DNA of 64,000 bases. It comes from Oceanobacillus senegalensis (GTDB taxonomy: Bacteria > Bacillota > Bacilli > Bacillales > Amphibacillaceae). The notes below the pieces were generated by a model. The model made no database searches, had not been told where the DNA came from, and saw only the letters and a list, made by a program, of their open reading frames with translations. The stretch is from positions 382,428 through 446,427 of the forward strand of contig NZ_LT839648.1 in assembly GCF_900176885.1 (NCBI RefSeq), read 5' to 3'. Positions 53,321-62,347 of this stretch are shown here, in pieces. The stretch's first letter is position 1; each line of letters opens with the position of its first letter. Position numbers and translations under genes: made by a program.

Positions 53321-54262
53321 TTACTCTTTTGGTTCCAAATCTTCAATGGAATTGATATTTTCCATATAAGTAGGAACAGCTAACCCAATTTTACCTTCAT
53401 CCATGTTTGCTCCTAGGTCTTCAAATTTACCTTTATACTCCTCGTATAATGCACCGTGAGTCGCAGGCAACCATGGAGAAAGAGTAGCATCAGCATCGCC
53501 TGCTGCAATTGCCTCAAACAAAATAGCCGGATCAACTGATGTATAAGTTACGTCAAACCCATGTTGTTCCATTACAACCTTAGCTACATTTCCTGTGAAA
53601 AGCATATCATCCCATACAGTTGAAGCTATTTTTATTGAAGTACCGTTGGCGGGCTCTACCCCTTCTGTCCATTTTGCAACGGTTTCTTGATTATTATCTA
53701 CCCACTGTTGTGCTACCTTTTCATAGTCAAAGTCCATTTTAGTAGCTTCAAGCAAGGCCGCCTCGATTTCTGGAAGTTCAAAATGGATTCTGTCAAGAAT
53801 GGTATGGGCCTTAGGCATTTCCTCTTTTAACCCATTTCTTGTGATTGTGGTAACGGATTCCAATTCACCAAAGACCCCTTTTGGATCTTCTAAATACTTT
53901 AGGTCATACTTTGCAAACTTGTAATGAGGTGACCATGCAGTCACAACGATTGGTTCTTCGTTTTTAATAGCTTCATCTAACTGTGTTAACATTGCAGCTG
54001 TTGAGGTCGAATTCAGTTCCCAGCCGGCTAGACTCTCATACTCTTCTAAGGCATTGAGGGTATTTTCTGTTTGTCCGGCACCAGGTTCAATACCAGTAAT
54101 CGTATATTCCATTTCTTCGCTGACATTTGTAGTGGCCTCAGATTCATTGTTAGTCGTATTGTTAGTAGTATCCTCCGTATCTCCCTGTCCACAGCCTGCT
54201 ACAACAAGAGATAAGGATAAACCAGCAATTAATCCTAATCTTTTTAATTTGAAGTTAGACAT
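53321..54262 (-). CDS. Glycine betaine-binding lipoprotein (OpuAC family), orphan
   Basis: The 313-residue precursor carries a lipobox VAGC (Cys24) and an Asn/Thr/Glu-rich linker. Its two lobes are ordered as in B. subtilis OpuAC: the GIEPGAG lobe first, then the WLPATHG lobe. Three aromatic-cage Trp equivalents are in place: W110 (VVTAWSPH), W217 (STVWDDM) and W264 (SPWLPATH). It should bind glycine betaine, proline betaine or a similar quaternary compound outside the membrane. No OpuAA ATPase or OpuAB permease gene is adjacent, so it must use transporter parts encoded elsewhere. The start at 54262 is 11 nt after AAAGGAG. Confidence 0.9.
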   Translation of the reverse strand: MSNFKLKRLGLIAGLSLSLVVAGCGQGDTEDTTNNTTNNESEATTNVSEEMEYTITGIEPGAGQTENTLNALEEYESLAGWELNSTSTAAMLTQLDEAIKNEEPIVVTAWSPHYKFAKYDLKYLEDPKGVFGELESVTTITRNGLKEEMPKAHTILDRIHFELPEIEAALLEATKMDFDYEKVAQQWVDNNQETVAKWTEGVEPANGTSIKIASTVWDDMLFTGNVAKVVMEQHGFDVTYTSVDPAILFEAIAAGDADATLSPWLPATHGALYEEYKGKFEDLGANMDEGKIGLAVPTYMENINSIEDLEPKE

Positions 54263-54720
54263 GGTGTATAGCACTCCTTTATTATTTATTTCTTGTATTA
54301 AACGACAACTATCTTAAAATTATACGCTTCTGTTTGGTATGATTCAAACAGTATATTCGGTTATTTTAGTTCATACAGAATATATAGTTTATAAATACCT
54401 AACTTTTAAAAGAGGAGGCGTACGTTTCCTTAAGTTTGCTCCATATTTGTGTATCCCATTCCTAAATTTGTTGGTGAGGGGATAGGGGAATAAACAGTTA
54501 CTGTGGAAGGTTTGTTTTCCGAAAAGTAAACAAAGTATGGCTTCTATAAGAAGGCACGAGCCTTTTCAAATAAGACAACCATTACTTTAGCATAGGATAT
54601 GGTAGATTTTTATTTTCAGCTTCTTAAAAAGTAAATTCGTTATAATGATACAGGTAGTTTCCTTTTTACAAAATTATGGTAAAATTCAGTTATAAGAATA
54701 TAGTCTGACTATGAGGTGGG
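54263..54720. other. Divergent intergenic region before glcD
   Basis: 458 bp between divergent genes. A TTATAATGAT sequence near 54640 could be a -10 box, but I find no good -35. No gene or strong hairpin was seen. Confidence 0.35.
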
Positions 54721-56136
54721 ATGATGGATCAAGCAAAACTAATCGAATTAGTTAAGATGGTTATAACCGATGATAATCGAATATTAATAGATAAAGCGGA
54801 CTTATATAGTTATTCTTTTGACGCTTCCTTTGGTAGCTATCTTCCAGAATTAGTCGTGCAGCCAAAATCCACAAAAGAGGTTTCAGCTTTGATGAAATTG
54901 GCGAATAAATATGGGATTCCTATTTATCCGCGTGGTCAAGGAACCAGTTTAAGTGGAGGACCACTTCCAGTAAATGGTGGAATCGTCCTTGATTTATCTA
55001 CATGGAATGAAAAGCTGGAAATCGATGTGGAAGATATGATTGCTATTGTTTCACCAGGAGTGCTTACTGCTAGCATTCATGAGGCTGCCTTAGAGAAAGG
55101 TTTTATTTATCCACCAGATCCAAGCAGTTCGAATGTTTCCACGATTGGCGGGAATTTAGCGGAGAATTCAGGTGGCCCTCGTGGACTCAAATATGGGGTG
55201 ACTAAGGACTATGTGATTGGACTGGAGGTTGTTACACCTGAAGGAGAAATTATCCGGACTGGTGGGAGAACGATAAAAAATGTAACGGGATATGATGTAA
55301 CAAAGTTAATGGTTGGTTCAGAAGGAACACTCGGTATCATCACGGAAGCTATTTTACGCCTTTACCCTAAACCTCAAGCAACCCAGACATTAATGGCTGT
55401 TTTTCATGACATCACTGATGCAGGAAGGGCTATTACGAACATCTTAAATTATGGAGTACTTCCTAGTAAACTCGAAATCATGGATAATGCCTCCATTACA
55501 GCAGTAGAAGCATACGAACCGCTTGGGCTCCCGACAGAAGCCGACGCATTGCTACTGATTGAATTAGATGGACATCCGGAAGCAATCCGAGACGAAATTA
55601 CAAGGGTTCAGAAAATATGTAAAAAGGAACATGTGGCGGAAATGAAAATAGCTTCGGATGAAAGTGAATCAAAAAGCCTATGGAAAGCAAGGAAGTTAGT
55701 TTCTCCTGCCATTGTACGGAAAAAGCCAACAAAAATTTCCGAGGATGCGACCGTACCTAGAAGTAACATTCCAGAAATGTTTCGTAGACTAAAGCAAATT
55801 AGGGAAAAATACCATGTTGATTTAGTTGTATTTGGTCATGCCGGAGACGGAAATTTACACCCGAATATCATTGCAGACAAACGGGATAAAGAGGAAATGA
55901 AACGAGTAGAGAAAGCTGTGGAAGAAATCTTTCGAGCAGCGATTGAGCTAAATGGTACGTTATCTGGTGAACATGGAATTGGTACTTTAAAAGCCCCGTT
56001 TATGGAAATGGAACTTGGAGAGGTGGGACTTGATATGATGAAACGAATTAAGCAAGCATGGGATCCTAATAATGTTCTTAACCCCGGAAAGATTTTTCCA
56101 GAGCCTGGTGAAAGGTTTGTGTTAAGTGATGACTAG
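54721..56136 (+). CDS. glcD: Glycolate oxidase FAD subunit GlcD
   Basis: The 471-residue flavoprotein belongs to the GlcD/FAD-binding type 4 family. The PP-binding domain shows YPRGQGTSLSGGPLPVNGGIVLDLS, SSNVSTIGGNLAENSGGPRGLKYG and VTGYDVTKLMVGSEGTLGI. The C-terminal FAD-oxidase domain shows FGHAGDGNLHPN and LSGEHGIGTLKAPF. It oxidises glycolate or another 2-hydroxy acid (such as D-lactate) to the keto acid, passing electrons to GlcF. It overlaps glcF by 8 bp. No GlcE is present, as in B. subtilis ysfCD. Confidence 0.92.
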   Translation: MMDQAKLIELVKMVITDDNRILIDKADLYSYSFDASFGSYLPELVVQPKSTKEVSALMKLANKYGIPIYPRGQGTSLSGGPLPVNGGIVLDLSTWNEKLEIDVEDMIAIVSPGVLTASIHEAALEKGFIYPPDPSSSNVSTIGGNLAENSGGPRGLKYGVTKDYVIGLEVVTPEGEIIRTGGRTIKNVTGYDVTKLMVGSEGTLGIITEAILRLYPKPQATQTLMAVFHDITDAGRAITNILNYGVLPSKLEIMDNASITAVEAYEPLGLPTEADALLLIELDGHPEAIRDEITRVQKICKKEHVAEMKIASDESESKSLWKARKLVSPAIVRKKPTKISEDATVPRSNIPEMFRRLKQIREKYHVDLVVFGHAGDGNLHPNIIADKRDKEEMKRVEKAVEEIFRAAIELNGTLSGEHGIGTLKAPFMEMELGEVGLDMMKRIKQAWDPNNVLNPGKIFPEPGERFVLSDD

Positions 56137-57406
56137 ACCGAAGCTAGCTTACGAGGAAACGTTTGATTGTGTACAGTGTGGCTATTGTTTGCCGGCCTGT
56201 CCCACTTATTTAACAATGAAAAAAGAAACGCATTCCCCAAGAGGGAGAATTAATCTTGTAAAAATGGCTGCGGAAGGAAAAATCACCTACTCGGATTTAG
56301 CGGGACCGATTGAATTATGTCTAGGCTGTCGCGCTTGTGAGGTAGTCTGTCCAACAAATGTCCAGTATGGAAGAATCTTAGAATCAGCTAAGGAAGTTTT
56401 ACAACATTCTAAAGAAAAGAAATCTCTCTTTGCAACGTTTTTATTTGGAAAGGTATTATCAAATGAAAAATGGTTAAGGTCTACAAGAATGGGCTTAGCA
56501 ATTTATCAGCAGTTTGGTTTACAAACGGTAGCTAGGAAATCGAAGCTGTTAAACCTATTTCCGGATAAAATTAAAGCCTTTGAGTCTGTCTTGCCTGAGA
56601 TGAATCGTCCTTTAAATAAAGGTAGAAGAGAGAATGTCTTTCCTGCTAAAGGACCTATGTATAAAATAGGTTTTTTTAGTGGTTGTATGATGGATAGTCT
56701 ATTTTCCACTATTAACACTAAAAGTATGAAACTTTTACAAGCAGCGGGATGTGAGGTGACGGTTATAAAAGAGCAAACCTGTTGTGGAGCCCTACAGCTT
56801 CATAGTGGCAAAAAGGAAATGGCTAAACAACTAGCTAAGGAAAATATCATTGCATGTGAAGCGTATGATTTTGATTTTATTGTGAACAGTATTGGTGGAT
56901 GTGGGGCAATGCTCGTTGAATATGAACATTTACTTTCAGATGATGATGGAGACTGGAGGAAGAGGGCCAAGGCGTTTTCGGAAAAAAATGTGGATATCAG
57001 TGTGATTTTATCAAAACTTAATCTTTCCTACACAAAGGATGTCCACAAAATAGTCACCTATCAACCATCATGTCACCTAGACAATGTACAAAAAAGGTCA
57101 GAAGAGGCCCTTCAGTTACTGAAATCTATTCCAGGCATTCATTATATGGAACTACGAAATAAAGAGATGTGTTGTGGGTCTGCAGGAATCTACAATCTTA
57201 TAAACTATGAAGCATCGATGGATATATTAGATGATAAGATGGGGAACGTTCAAAGACTAGCAAGAAATCCGGATGTCATTGTAACAACAAATCCAGGATG
57301 CTATTTACAGATGAAGCTTGGCCTTCATCGAGAGGGCCTGTCAGAGAAAATTAATGTCATTCATTTAGTAGAAATAGTCGCAGAAGCCTGTGGCATAACG
57401 GATTAG
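56129..57406 (+). CDS. glcF: Glycolate oxidase iron-sulfur subunit GlcF
   Basis: The 425-residue protein has two [4Fe-4S] ferredoxin motifs, CVQCGYCLPACP and CLGCRACEVVCP. Two CCG domains follow, with cysteines in FSGCMMDSL, QTCCGALQLHSG, YQPSCHL, EMCCGSAGIYNL and NPGC. It accepts electrons from GlcD and passes them to the quinone pool at the membrane. The ATG at 56129 and a GTG at 56126 both overlap the end of glcD, so the two are translationally coupled. Confidence 0.92.
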   Translation: MTRPKLAYEETFDCVQCGYCLPACPTYLTMKKETHSPRGRINLVKMAAEGKITYSDLAGPIELCLGCRACEVVCPTNVQYGRILESAKEVLQHSKEKKSLFATFLFGKVLSNEKWLRSTRMGLAIYQQFGLQTVARKSKLLNLFPDKIKAFESVLPEMNRPLNKGRRENVFPAKGPMYKIGFFSGCMMDSLFSTINTKSMKLLQAAGCEVTVIKEQTCCGALQLHSGKKEMAKQLAKENIIACEAYDFDFIVNSIGGCGAMLVEYEHLLSDDDGDWRKRAKAFSEKNVDISVILSKLNLSYTKDVHKIVTYQPSCHLDNVQKRSEEALQLLKSIPGIHYMELRNKEMCCGSAGIYNLINYEASMDILDDKMGNVQRLARNPDVIVTTNPGCYLQMKLGLHREGLSEKINVIHLVEIVAEACGITD

Positions 57407-57447
57407 ACAGGGATTTCTGAGTACATATACAGTTAGGAGTCGTATTC

Positions 57448-58860
57448 ATGCAAAGGGTCGCAAGCTTTGGGATAAGTGTTTCCATAATACTTTATGCCCT
57501 TTTTCATTTTATATCGTATTTCTTTGAACATTCATTATTACCTCTCTTTTTACCGATTAGTGGATTAGGAATATTTGTGTTTACCATCATGAAACTTCGA
57601 ATTTCTCATATTAAAATGCCATTTGGTCTTATGGCTGTGGGAATTATCATCATGCTTATTTCAGGGACTTCCATTCAGGAAGGCTTAATGAGTGGATTGG
57701 TGGAAATGCGTAATGTAATTGGACTATTAGTCTTTGTTCCTATGATTAGTTGGGTGCTCCAAGAAGAATCCTATATTGAATCCATGATGGGATTTGCTCA
57801 TCATTTATTAGACACGAGTCGTAAGTTTTACTTTGGACTCGTTTCCTTTACACAGGTTATTGCCTATTTTTTATTATTTGGTTCAATCATCATGATGTAT
57901 CAATTAGTGAACATGATATTGAAAAATGGAAAAGGTGAGGCATGGGAAAATTACAAAGGAACGGCATTATTACGTGGGTTTTCCTTATCCGTCATGTGGG
58001 TGGTTAGTATTCCAAGTTTTGCCTACGTTGTTGAAGTAATGGGTGCTTCACTTGGATTGTCAATCATACAAGGGTTTGGTCTGGCGATTTGTGGTGTAAT
58101 TATAGCACTTATCTTTTCCCACTTTGAGGAAAAAAAGTATGGTGTCAATTTAACTGCTGGCTTACAGACAGAAATAGATGATGTTGTTCGTCATACGTCA
58201 GATAAAAAGGAAATGCATCAGAATGTTATTGAATTTTTTATTTTATTTGCAACCTTATTTGGGTCTATTCTTATTTTGCAAAGGTTTGTGAATATAGAGC
58301 TATTGGTACTAATTTCCGTTATCGTTATTTTGTGGATAATGATTTATTATATTTATAAAAATAGGCCAAAGAAATTAGTGAACGAGTTAGGCAGATATAT
58401 CCAGTATGACATGGAAAAGCAAGGATATCAGCTATGTATTATGCTTGGGGCGGGGGTGTTAATTTACGCACTTAATCAAACTAGCTTTGCGAAAACATTT
58501 GTCGATGGCATTTATTCTTTACAAGAAGCACTACCATTCTTAAATATTCTTTACTTCTTGCCATTTATTATTATCATTCTTGGTTTCTTCGGACTAGGTC
58601 CATTAACGGTAATGGTTTTAGTTGCAGGGATATTAGAATCTATTAATCTTCCATACCCACCAGAATTAATTGTTTTAACCGTAACGTCTGGGAGTGCCAT
58701 CTCGATTTTATTATCTCCATTAATTATGCCGCTCATTGTACTTAGTGGTGCAAATGGATTAAGCGCGATAAAGAATGGGATTGCTTTTAATTGGAAATAT
58801 GCGTTGGTTATTTATGCGATGGTACAGGTTTATGTCCAAGTAAGTGTTTGGTTTTCTTAG
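57448..58860 (+). CDS. Polytopic membrane protein of unknown function next to glcDF
   Basis: I do not recognise the family of this 470-residue protein. It has about 11-12 hydrophobic segments, with a soluble charged stretch in the middle (about residues 228-260). Small-residue and proline-rich motifs occur near the C-terminus: FFGLGPLTVMVLVAG and TVTSGSAISILLSPLIMPLIV. These resemble the re-entrant regions of ion-transporter-superfamily carriers (for example DctM- or CitMHS-like). It lies 41 bp after glcF with no visible terminator between, so a permease for glycolate or another hydroxy acid is a reasonable inference. ATG 57448 has AGGAG upstream. Confidence 0.7.
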   Translation: MQRVASFGISVSIILYALFHFISYFFEHSLLPLFLPISGLGIFVFTIMKLRISHIKMPFGLMAVGIIIMLISGTSIQEGLMSGLVEMRNVIGLLVFVPMISWVLQEESYIESMMGFAHHLLDTSRKFYFGLVSFTQVIAYFLLFGSIIMMYQLVNMILKNGKGEAWENYKGTALLRGFSLSVMWVVSIPSFAYVVEVMGASLGLSIIQGFGLAICGVIIALIFSHFEEKKYGVNLTAGLQTEIDDVVRHTSDKKEMHQNVIEFFILFATLFGSILILQRFVNIELLVLISVIVILWIMIYYIYKNRPKKLVNELGRYIQYDMEKQGYQLCIMLGAGVLIYALNQTSFAKTFVDGIYSLQEALPFLNILYFLPFIIIILGFFGLGPLTVMVLVAGILESINLPYPPELIVLTVTSGSAISILLSPLIMPLIVLSGANGLSAIKNGIAFNWKYALVIYAMVQVYVQVSVWFS

Positions 58861-58921
58861 AAAAGTGTCAAAGGTTATCATGAAAAAAATTCTTATTGGT
58901 GATTTAAAAGGGGGATTTTAA

Positions 58922-59617
58922 TTGGAGTTCATGTTTAACTTTGCTCGTTGGACACATATTATTGCCGGATTTGTTGCATTAATGGTTTTATGGATCCCGA
59001 TTGTGACACGAAAAGGTAAAAAATTACATAGAGGAAGTGGATGGATTTTTGTCATTTCAATGGCAACGGTATCGGTAACAGCATTCTATATGGGAATTTA
59101 TAGAATTGTATGGGATTCTGGTACTGACCAAGATGGTATATCATTCTCGTGGTTTCTTATTTTTATTTCCATTCTAAGTGCTGCGACTGCTTGGTATGGC
59201 GTCCGTGTCCTTCGATTTAAAAGGAGAAGAGCATCGCACCGCTATTTTTTTGATTTGTTATTTCCGGTTCTGCTCCTTACTTCAAGTATAGGAATCATGA
59301 TATACGGTTGGGTGATTCATTTTCCATTACTTCAGTACTTTCCAATTATTGGTCTATTCTTAGGCGGAATACAACTACAATATTGGATTTCTATACCAAA
59401 AATAAGTTCACACTGGGTTGTTGAACACATCGTAGGAATGCTTTCTTCCTGTATAGCAACCATCACGGCATTTATCGTTTTTGGTGCTCCAAGATTACTA
59501 CAAATTGATTCCGTTAACCTGTTCATTTGGTTTCTTCCGACGATTGTTTTTGTTCCACTAGTTATTGTTTCAACGGTTTATTATGGCAAAAAGTTTGCCG
59601 GTGTTAAGAAATCTTGA
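58922..59617 (+). CDS. Seven-TM membrane protein (DUF2306-like), function unknown
   Basis: The 231-residue protein has about seven hydrophobic helices and few charged residues between them. Positions of His in WTHIIAG, KLHRGSG and SHWVVEHIVG recall small cytochrome-like or DUF2306 membrane proteins, which keep His and short loops, but I am not sure of the family. I accept the TTG start at 58922 because AAAGGGGG lies 7 nt upstream; an ATG at 58931 is too far. It is 61 bp after the 470-residue membrane protein and may share its transcript. Confidence 0.6.
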   Translation: MEFMFNFARWTHIIAGFVALMVLWIPIVTRKGKKLHRGSGWIFVISMATVSVTAFYMGIYRIVWDSGTDQDGISFSWFLIFISILSAATAWYGVRVLRFKRRRASHRYFFDLLFPVLLLTSSIGIMIYGWVIHFPLLQYFPIIGLFLGGIQLQYWISIPKISSHWVVEHIVGMLSSCIATITAFIVFGAPRLLQIDSVNLFIWFLPTIVFVPLVIVSTVYYGKKFAGVKKS

Positions 59618-59849
59618 AAATTATCCGTAAAGGACCTACCCTTCCAGCTCATTTCATTTGTTTTATCATCCTACCATTCAAATACGTTTTCATTCAACAG
59701 TATTAGATGATGTTGTATAACTTGATTAGTAAATAAAACAAATTATAAAGCAAATAAATGGATTGATGTTATTTTTCATCTTCCTCCTAGCATATATTTA
59801 TACAATAGAAGAAAGGTCAGTCCTAGTCGAGTTATAGAGGAGGGATGAT

Positions 59850-60641
59850 GTGCAGCAGTTTGATACATTACTGGTAACACATGATAAAGAGTCCAATGGT
59901 GTTTGTATGATTACCCTCTATCGACCAGATTCCTTTAATGCTATATACGCAAATGGGAAGGGATTTATTCGATAGTCTTCAGCAATTAAAGGAAGACAAG
60001 GATATCCGAGTATTGGTGATTATAGGTTTTGGAGAAAGAAGTTTTTGTGTTGGTGCTGATTTAAAAGAAAGAAATGGTATGACTAAACGACAATGGAAAA
60101 AACAGCATGATATTTTTGAAAGTGCTTTTCAAGAAATTCGTGATTTTCCTTATCCAGTAATCGCTTCCATCAATGGCTATGCGCTTGGAGGTGGGATGGA
60201 GCTGATTTTAAGCTGTGATCTTCGTTATGCGGCATCCCATGCAAAATTAGGGCTACCTGAGGCTAAGCTAGGAATTATGCCAGGGCTTGGTGCTACACAA
60301 AATCTACCTCATACGATTCCAGTTGGGGTAGCAAAAGAATATCTACTCAGGGGAAATCAAATGGATGCATGGCGTGCTAAAAATTTAGGACTTGTGAATG
60401 ATGTATTTTTTAAGGAGAAATTGGAGGAGGAAACATTAAACATTGCTAGGGAAATTGCTAAAAATGCACCATTATCTTAAAGGCATTGAAGGATTCAGTA
60501 AATAGTGGATTACATACGGATTACCATACAGCATTAAAGATTGAATTAAGTAATTACTATAAAACAGCAGATTCTGAGGACCGGTTAGAAGGTATTTTGG
60601 CCTTTAATGAAAAACGCAAACCAAATTGGAAGGATAAATAG
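59850..60641 (+). pseudogene. Enoyl-CoA hydratase/isomerase with two compensating frameshifts
   Basis: The GTG at 59850 with GAGGAGGG upstream opens a crotonase-like frame (VCMITLYRPDSFNA) that runs into a stop after a +1 shift near 59942. The next frame carries the core: VLVIIGFGERSFCVGADLKE, INGYALGGGMELILSCDLRYA and LGLPEAKLGIMPGLGATQNL. A one-base loss near 60477 creates a stop at 60478. In the original frame the C-terminal part continues to 60641 (LKALKDSVNSGL to NEKRKPNWKDK). Read across both shifts, the product would be a full-length, roughly 260-residue crotonase with the oxyanion-hole glycines intact. It was probably part of the beta-oxidation-like cluster downstream. Confidence 0.85.
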
Positions 60642-61124
60642 AACGGGGTTAAGGTTTTCAGCAAGAGAAATTTTATTCAACGATACCAAGCCGAGTGTGG
60701 TTTGGTTTTTTTATTTGATGAGAATGTTAAAGTTATTCCCTGGTAAGAGAAGAACCAACCTATTATATGATTCATGAACCCCCATAAGAGGAATGTGACA
60801 ATCGACTATTAGTCCACGTAACCCTATTCCTACTCTCTCTGAACATATTGTACAAGAATAGAGGATACTATTATTGCCTATCACCTAAAGGGTTGCATCA
60901 TTCTCACTAATATTTATTTTGAAAAAATTAACTTGATATTTAAAAATAAAACTGTTAGAATATTTTTAACAGAGGGTGAACCTTTAATCTTATTCATCAT
61001 TTGTAAGCAATTTCAAATACTTAACACATACATCTTATGAAGCCTTTTTGAAGAGTTAATTCTAATGGAAATGACTGCTTGTCATGAAAGAAAACCCTAA
61101 AAGTAGAAAAGGAGTTTGATAGGT
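60642..61124. other. Gene-free region with one terminator
   Basis: A hairpin with T run (ACCAAGCC/GGTTTGGT, 60685-60712) ends the crotonase transcript. The remaining 410 bp are AT-rich; I see no gene and could not assign the promoter of the acyl-CoA dehydrogenase. Confidence 0.5.
60685..60712 (+). terminator. Terminator after the crotonase pseudogene
   Basis: ACCAAGCC pairs with GGTTTGGT (one G-T pair) around 6 nt and is followed by T7. Confidence 0.75.
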
Positions 61125-62324
61125 ATGTTTAATTTTAGTCCATCGAAGGAACAAGAGGAGCTATTAGCACGTGCAAAAAAAATTATGGAAGAAGATGTGT
61201 ATCCAGCTGAAAAACATATCATACCAGGAGAGGGCTTGCCTCAGCATGTATTAAAGCCATTACAACAAAAAGTAAAGGATCAAAACCTTTGGGCAGCTCA
61301 TTTGCCAAAAGAAGCTGGTGGGTTAGGTTTAGGTGCTGTATTTTTAGGATTACTCAATGAAATTTTAGGCACTAGCCCAATTGGACCGCGTGTCTTTGGT
61401 ACGGCGGCCCCAGATACAGGAAATATGGAGATTTTGTTAAATGCAGGTACTGAAGAGCAAAAGCGGCAGTATCTTGATCCAATCGTAAACGATGAGATAA
61501 GATCATGTTTTGCCTTAACGGAAAAAGAAGTTTCTGGTGCAGATCCGACTGGTATTCAAACAAGTGCAGTGAAGGATGGAGATCACTATGTCATTAATGG
61601 TGAAAAGTGGTTTATCAGTAATGCAGGGTTATCTTCCTTTACCATTGTGATGGCAGTGACGAACCCTGAAAACCCTCCACATGAACGGGCAAGCATGTTT
61701 ATTGTTGACATGGATAACCCTGGTCTGGAGAGAGTTCGGGATATCGGTGTCATGGGTGATTACAGTGAGGGTGGACATTGGGAGTTACGATTTAATAATT
61801 GCCGAGTTCATGAAAGCGCTATGTTGGGAAATCCTGGGGAAGGGTTTAAGCTTGCGCAAATGCGTCTCGGACCTGGGCGTATTACACACGCGATGAGATG
61901 GCTAGGTGTCATGAACCGTAGCTTTGACTTAATGGTGAATTACGCATTGAAACGTAAAACCCGTGGAAAGCCATTATCAGAGTTCCAATCCGTTCAAAAC
62001 TTTGTTGCGGATTCTGCAGCAGAAATTGCTTCCGCTAGACTGCTAACTTTACATGCTGCATGGAAGCTAGATCAAGGGGAGGATGCACGAAAAGAAATCT
62101 CTCTTATTAAATTCCATGGCGCGAAAATAATCAATGATGTCATTAACCGCGCCATTCAAGTACATGGATCGCTAGGTTATTCCAAGGATACACCTCTTGA
62201 AGCATTCTATCGTGAATCAAGGGCAGCACATCTCTACGATGGTCCAGACGAAGTACATCGTGTGGTAGTTGCCAAACGAATTTTCAAAGAATATAAGAAA
62301 AAACAAGAAGAAGTTCAAGTATAA
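61125..62324 (+). CDS. Acyl-CoA dehydrogenase
   Basis: The 399-residue flavoenzyme matches the acyl-CoA dehydrogenase family of the larger ACAD10/11-like branch. The N-terminal helical domain (FSPSKEQEELLARAKK) is followed by FALTEKEVSGADPTGIQTSA and the EKWFISNAG block of the middle strand domain. The C-terminal helices contain RLGPGRITHAMRWLG and VHGSLGYSKDTPLEAFYRESRAAHLYDGPDEVHR. It would introduce a double bond next to the CoA thioester with electron transfer to ETF. The start at 61125 follows AAAGGAG; an in-frame TTG at 61116 is too close. An SDR gene follows 23 bp later. Confidence 0.92.
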   Translation: MFNFSPSKEQEELLARAKKIMEEDVYPAEKHIIPGEGLPQHVLKPLQQKVKDQNLWAAHLPKEAGGLGLGAVFLGLLNEILGTSPIGPRVFGTAAPDTGNMEILLNAGTEEQKRQYLDPIVNDEIRSCFALTEKEVSGADPTGIQTSAVKDGDHYVINGEKWFISNAGLSSFTIVMAVTNPENPPHERASMFIVDMDNPGLERVRDIGVMGDYSEGGHWELRFNNCRVHESAMLGNPGEGFKLAQMRLGPGRITHAMRWLGVMNRSFDLMVNYALKRKTRGKPLSEFQSVQNFVADSAAEIASARLLTLHAAWKLDQGEDARKEISLIKFHGAKIINDVINRAIQVHGSLGYSKDTPLEAFYRESRAAHLYDGPDEVHRVVVAKRIFKEYKKKQEEVQV

Positions 62325-62347
62325 GTTTAAGTTTCAGGGGGGTAAAT

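Noticed and set aside
53321-54262. Circular permutation of the betaine-binding protein (GIEPGAG lobe before WLPATHG lobe)
   Set aside because: This is the normal lobe order of Bacillus OpuAC proteins as I recall them, so it is not a novelty.
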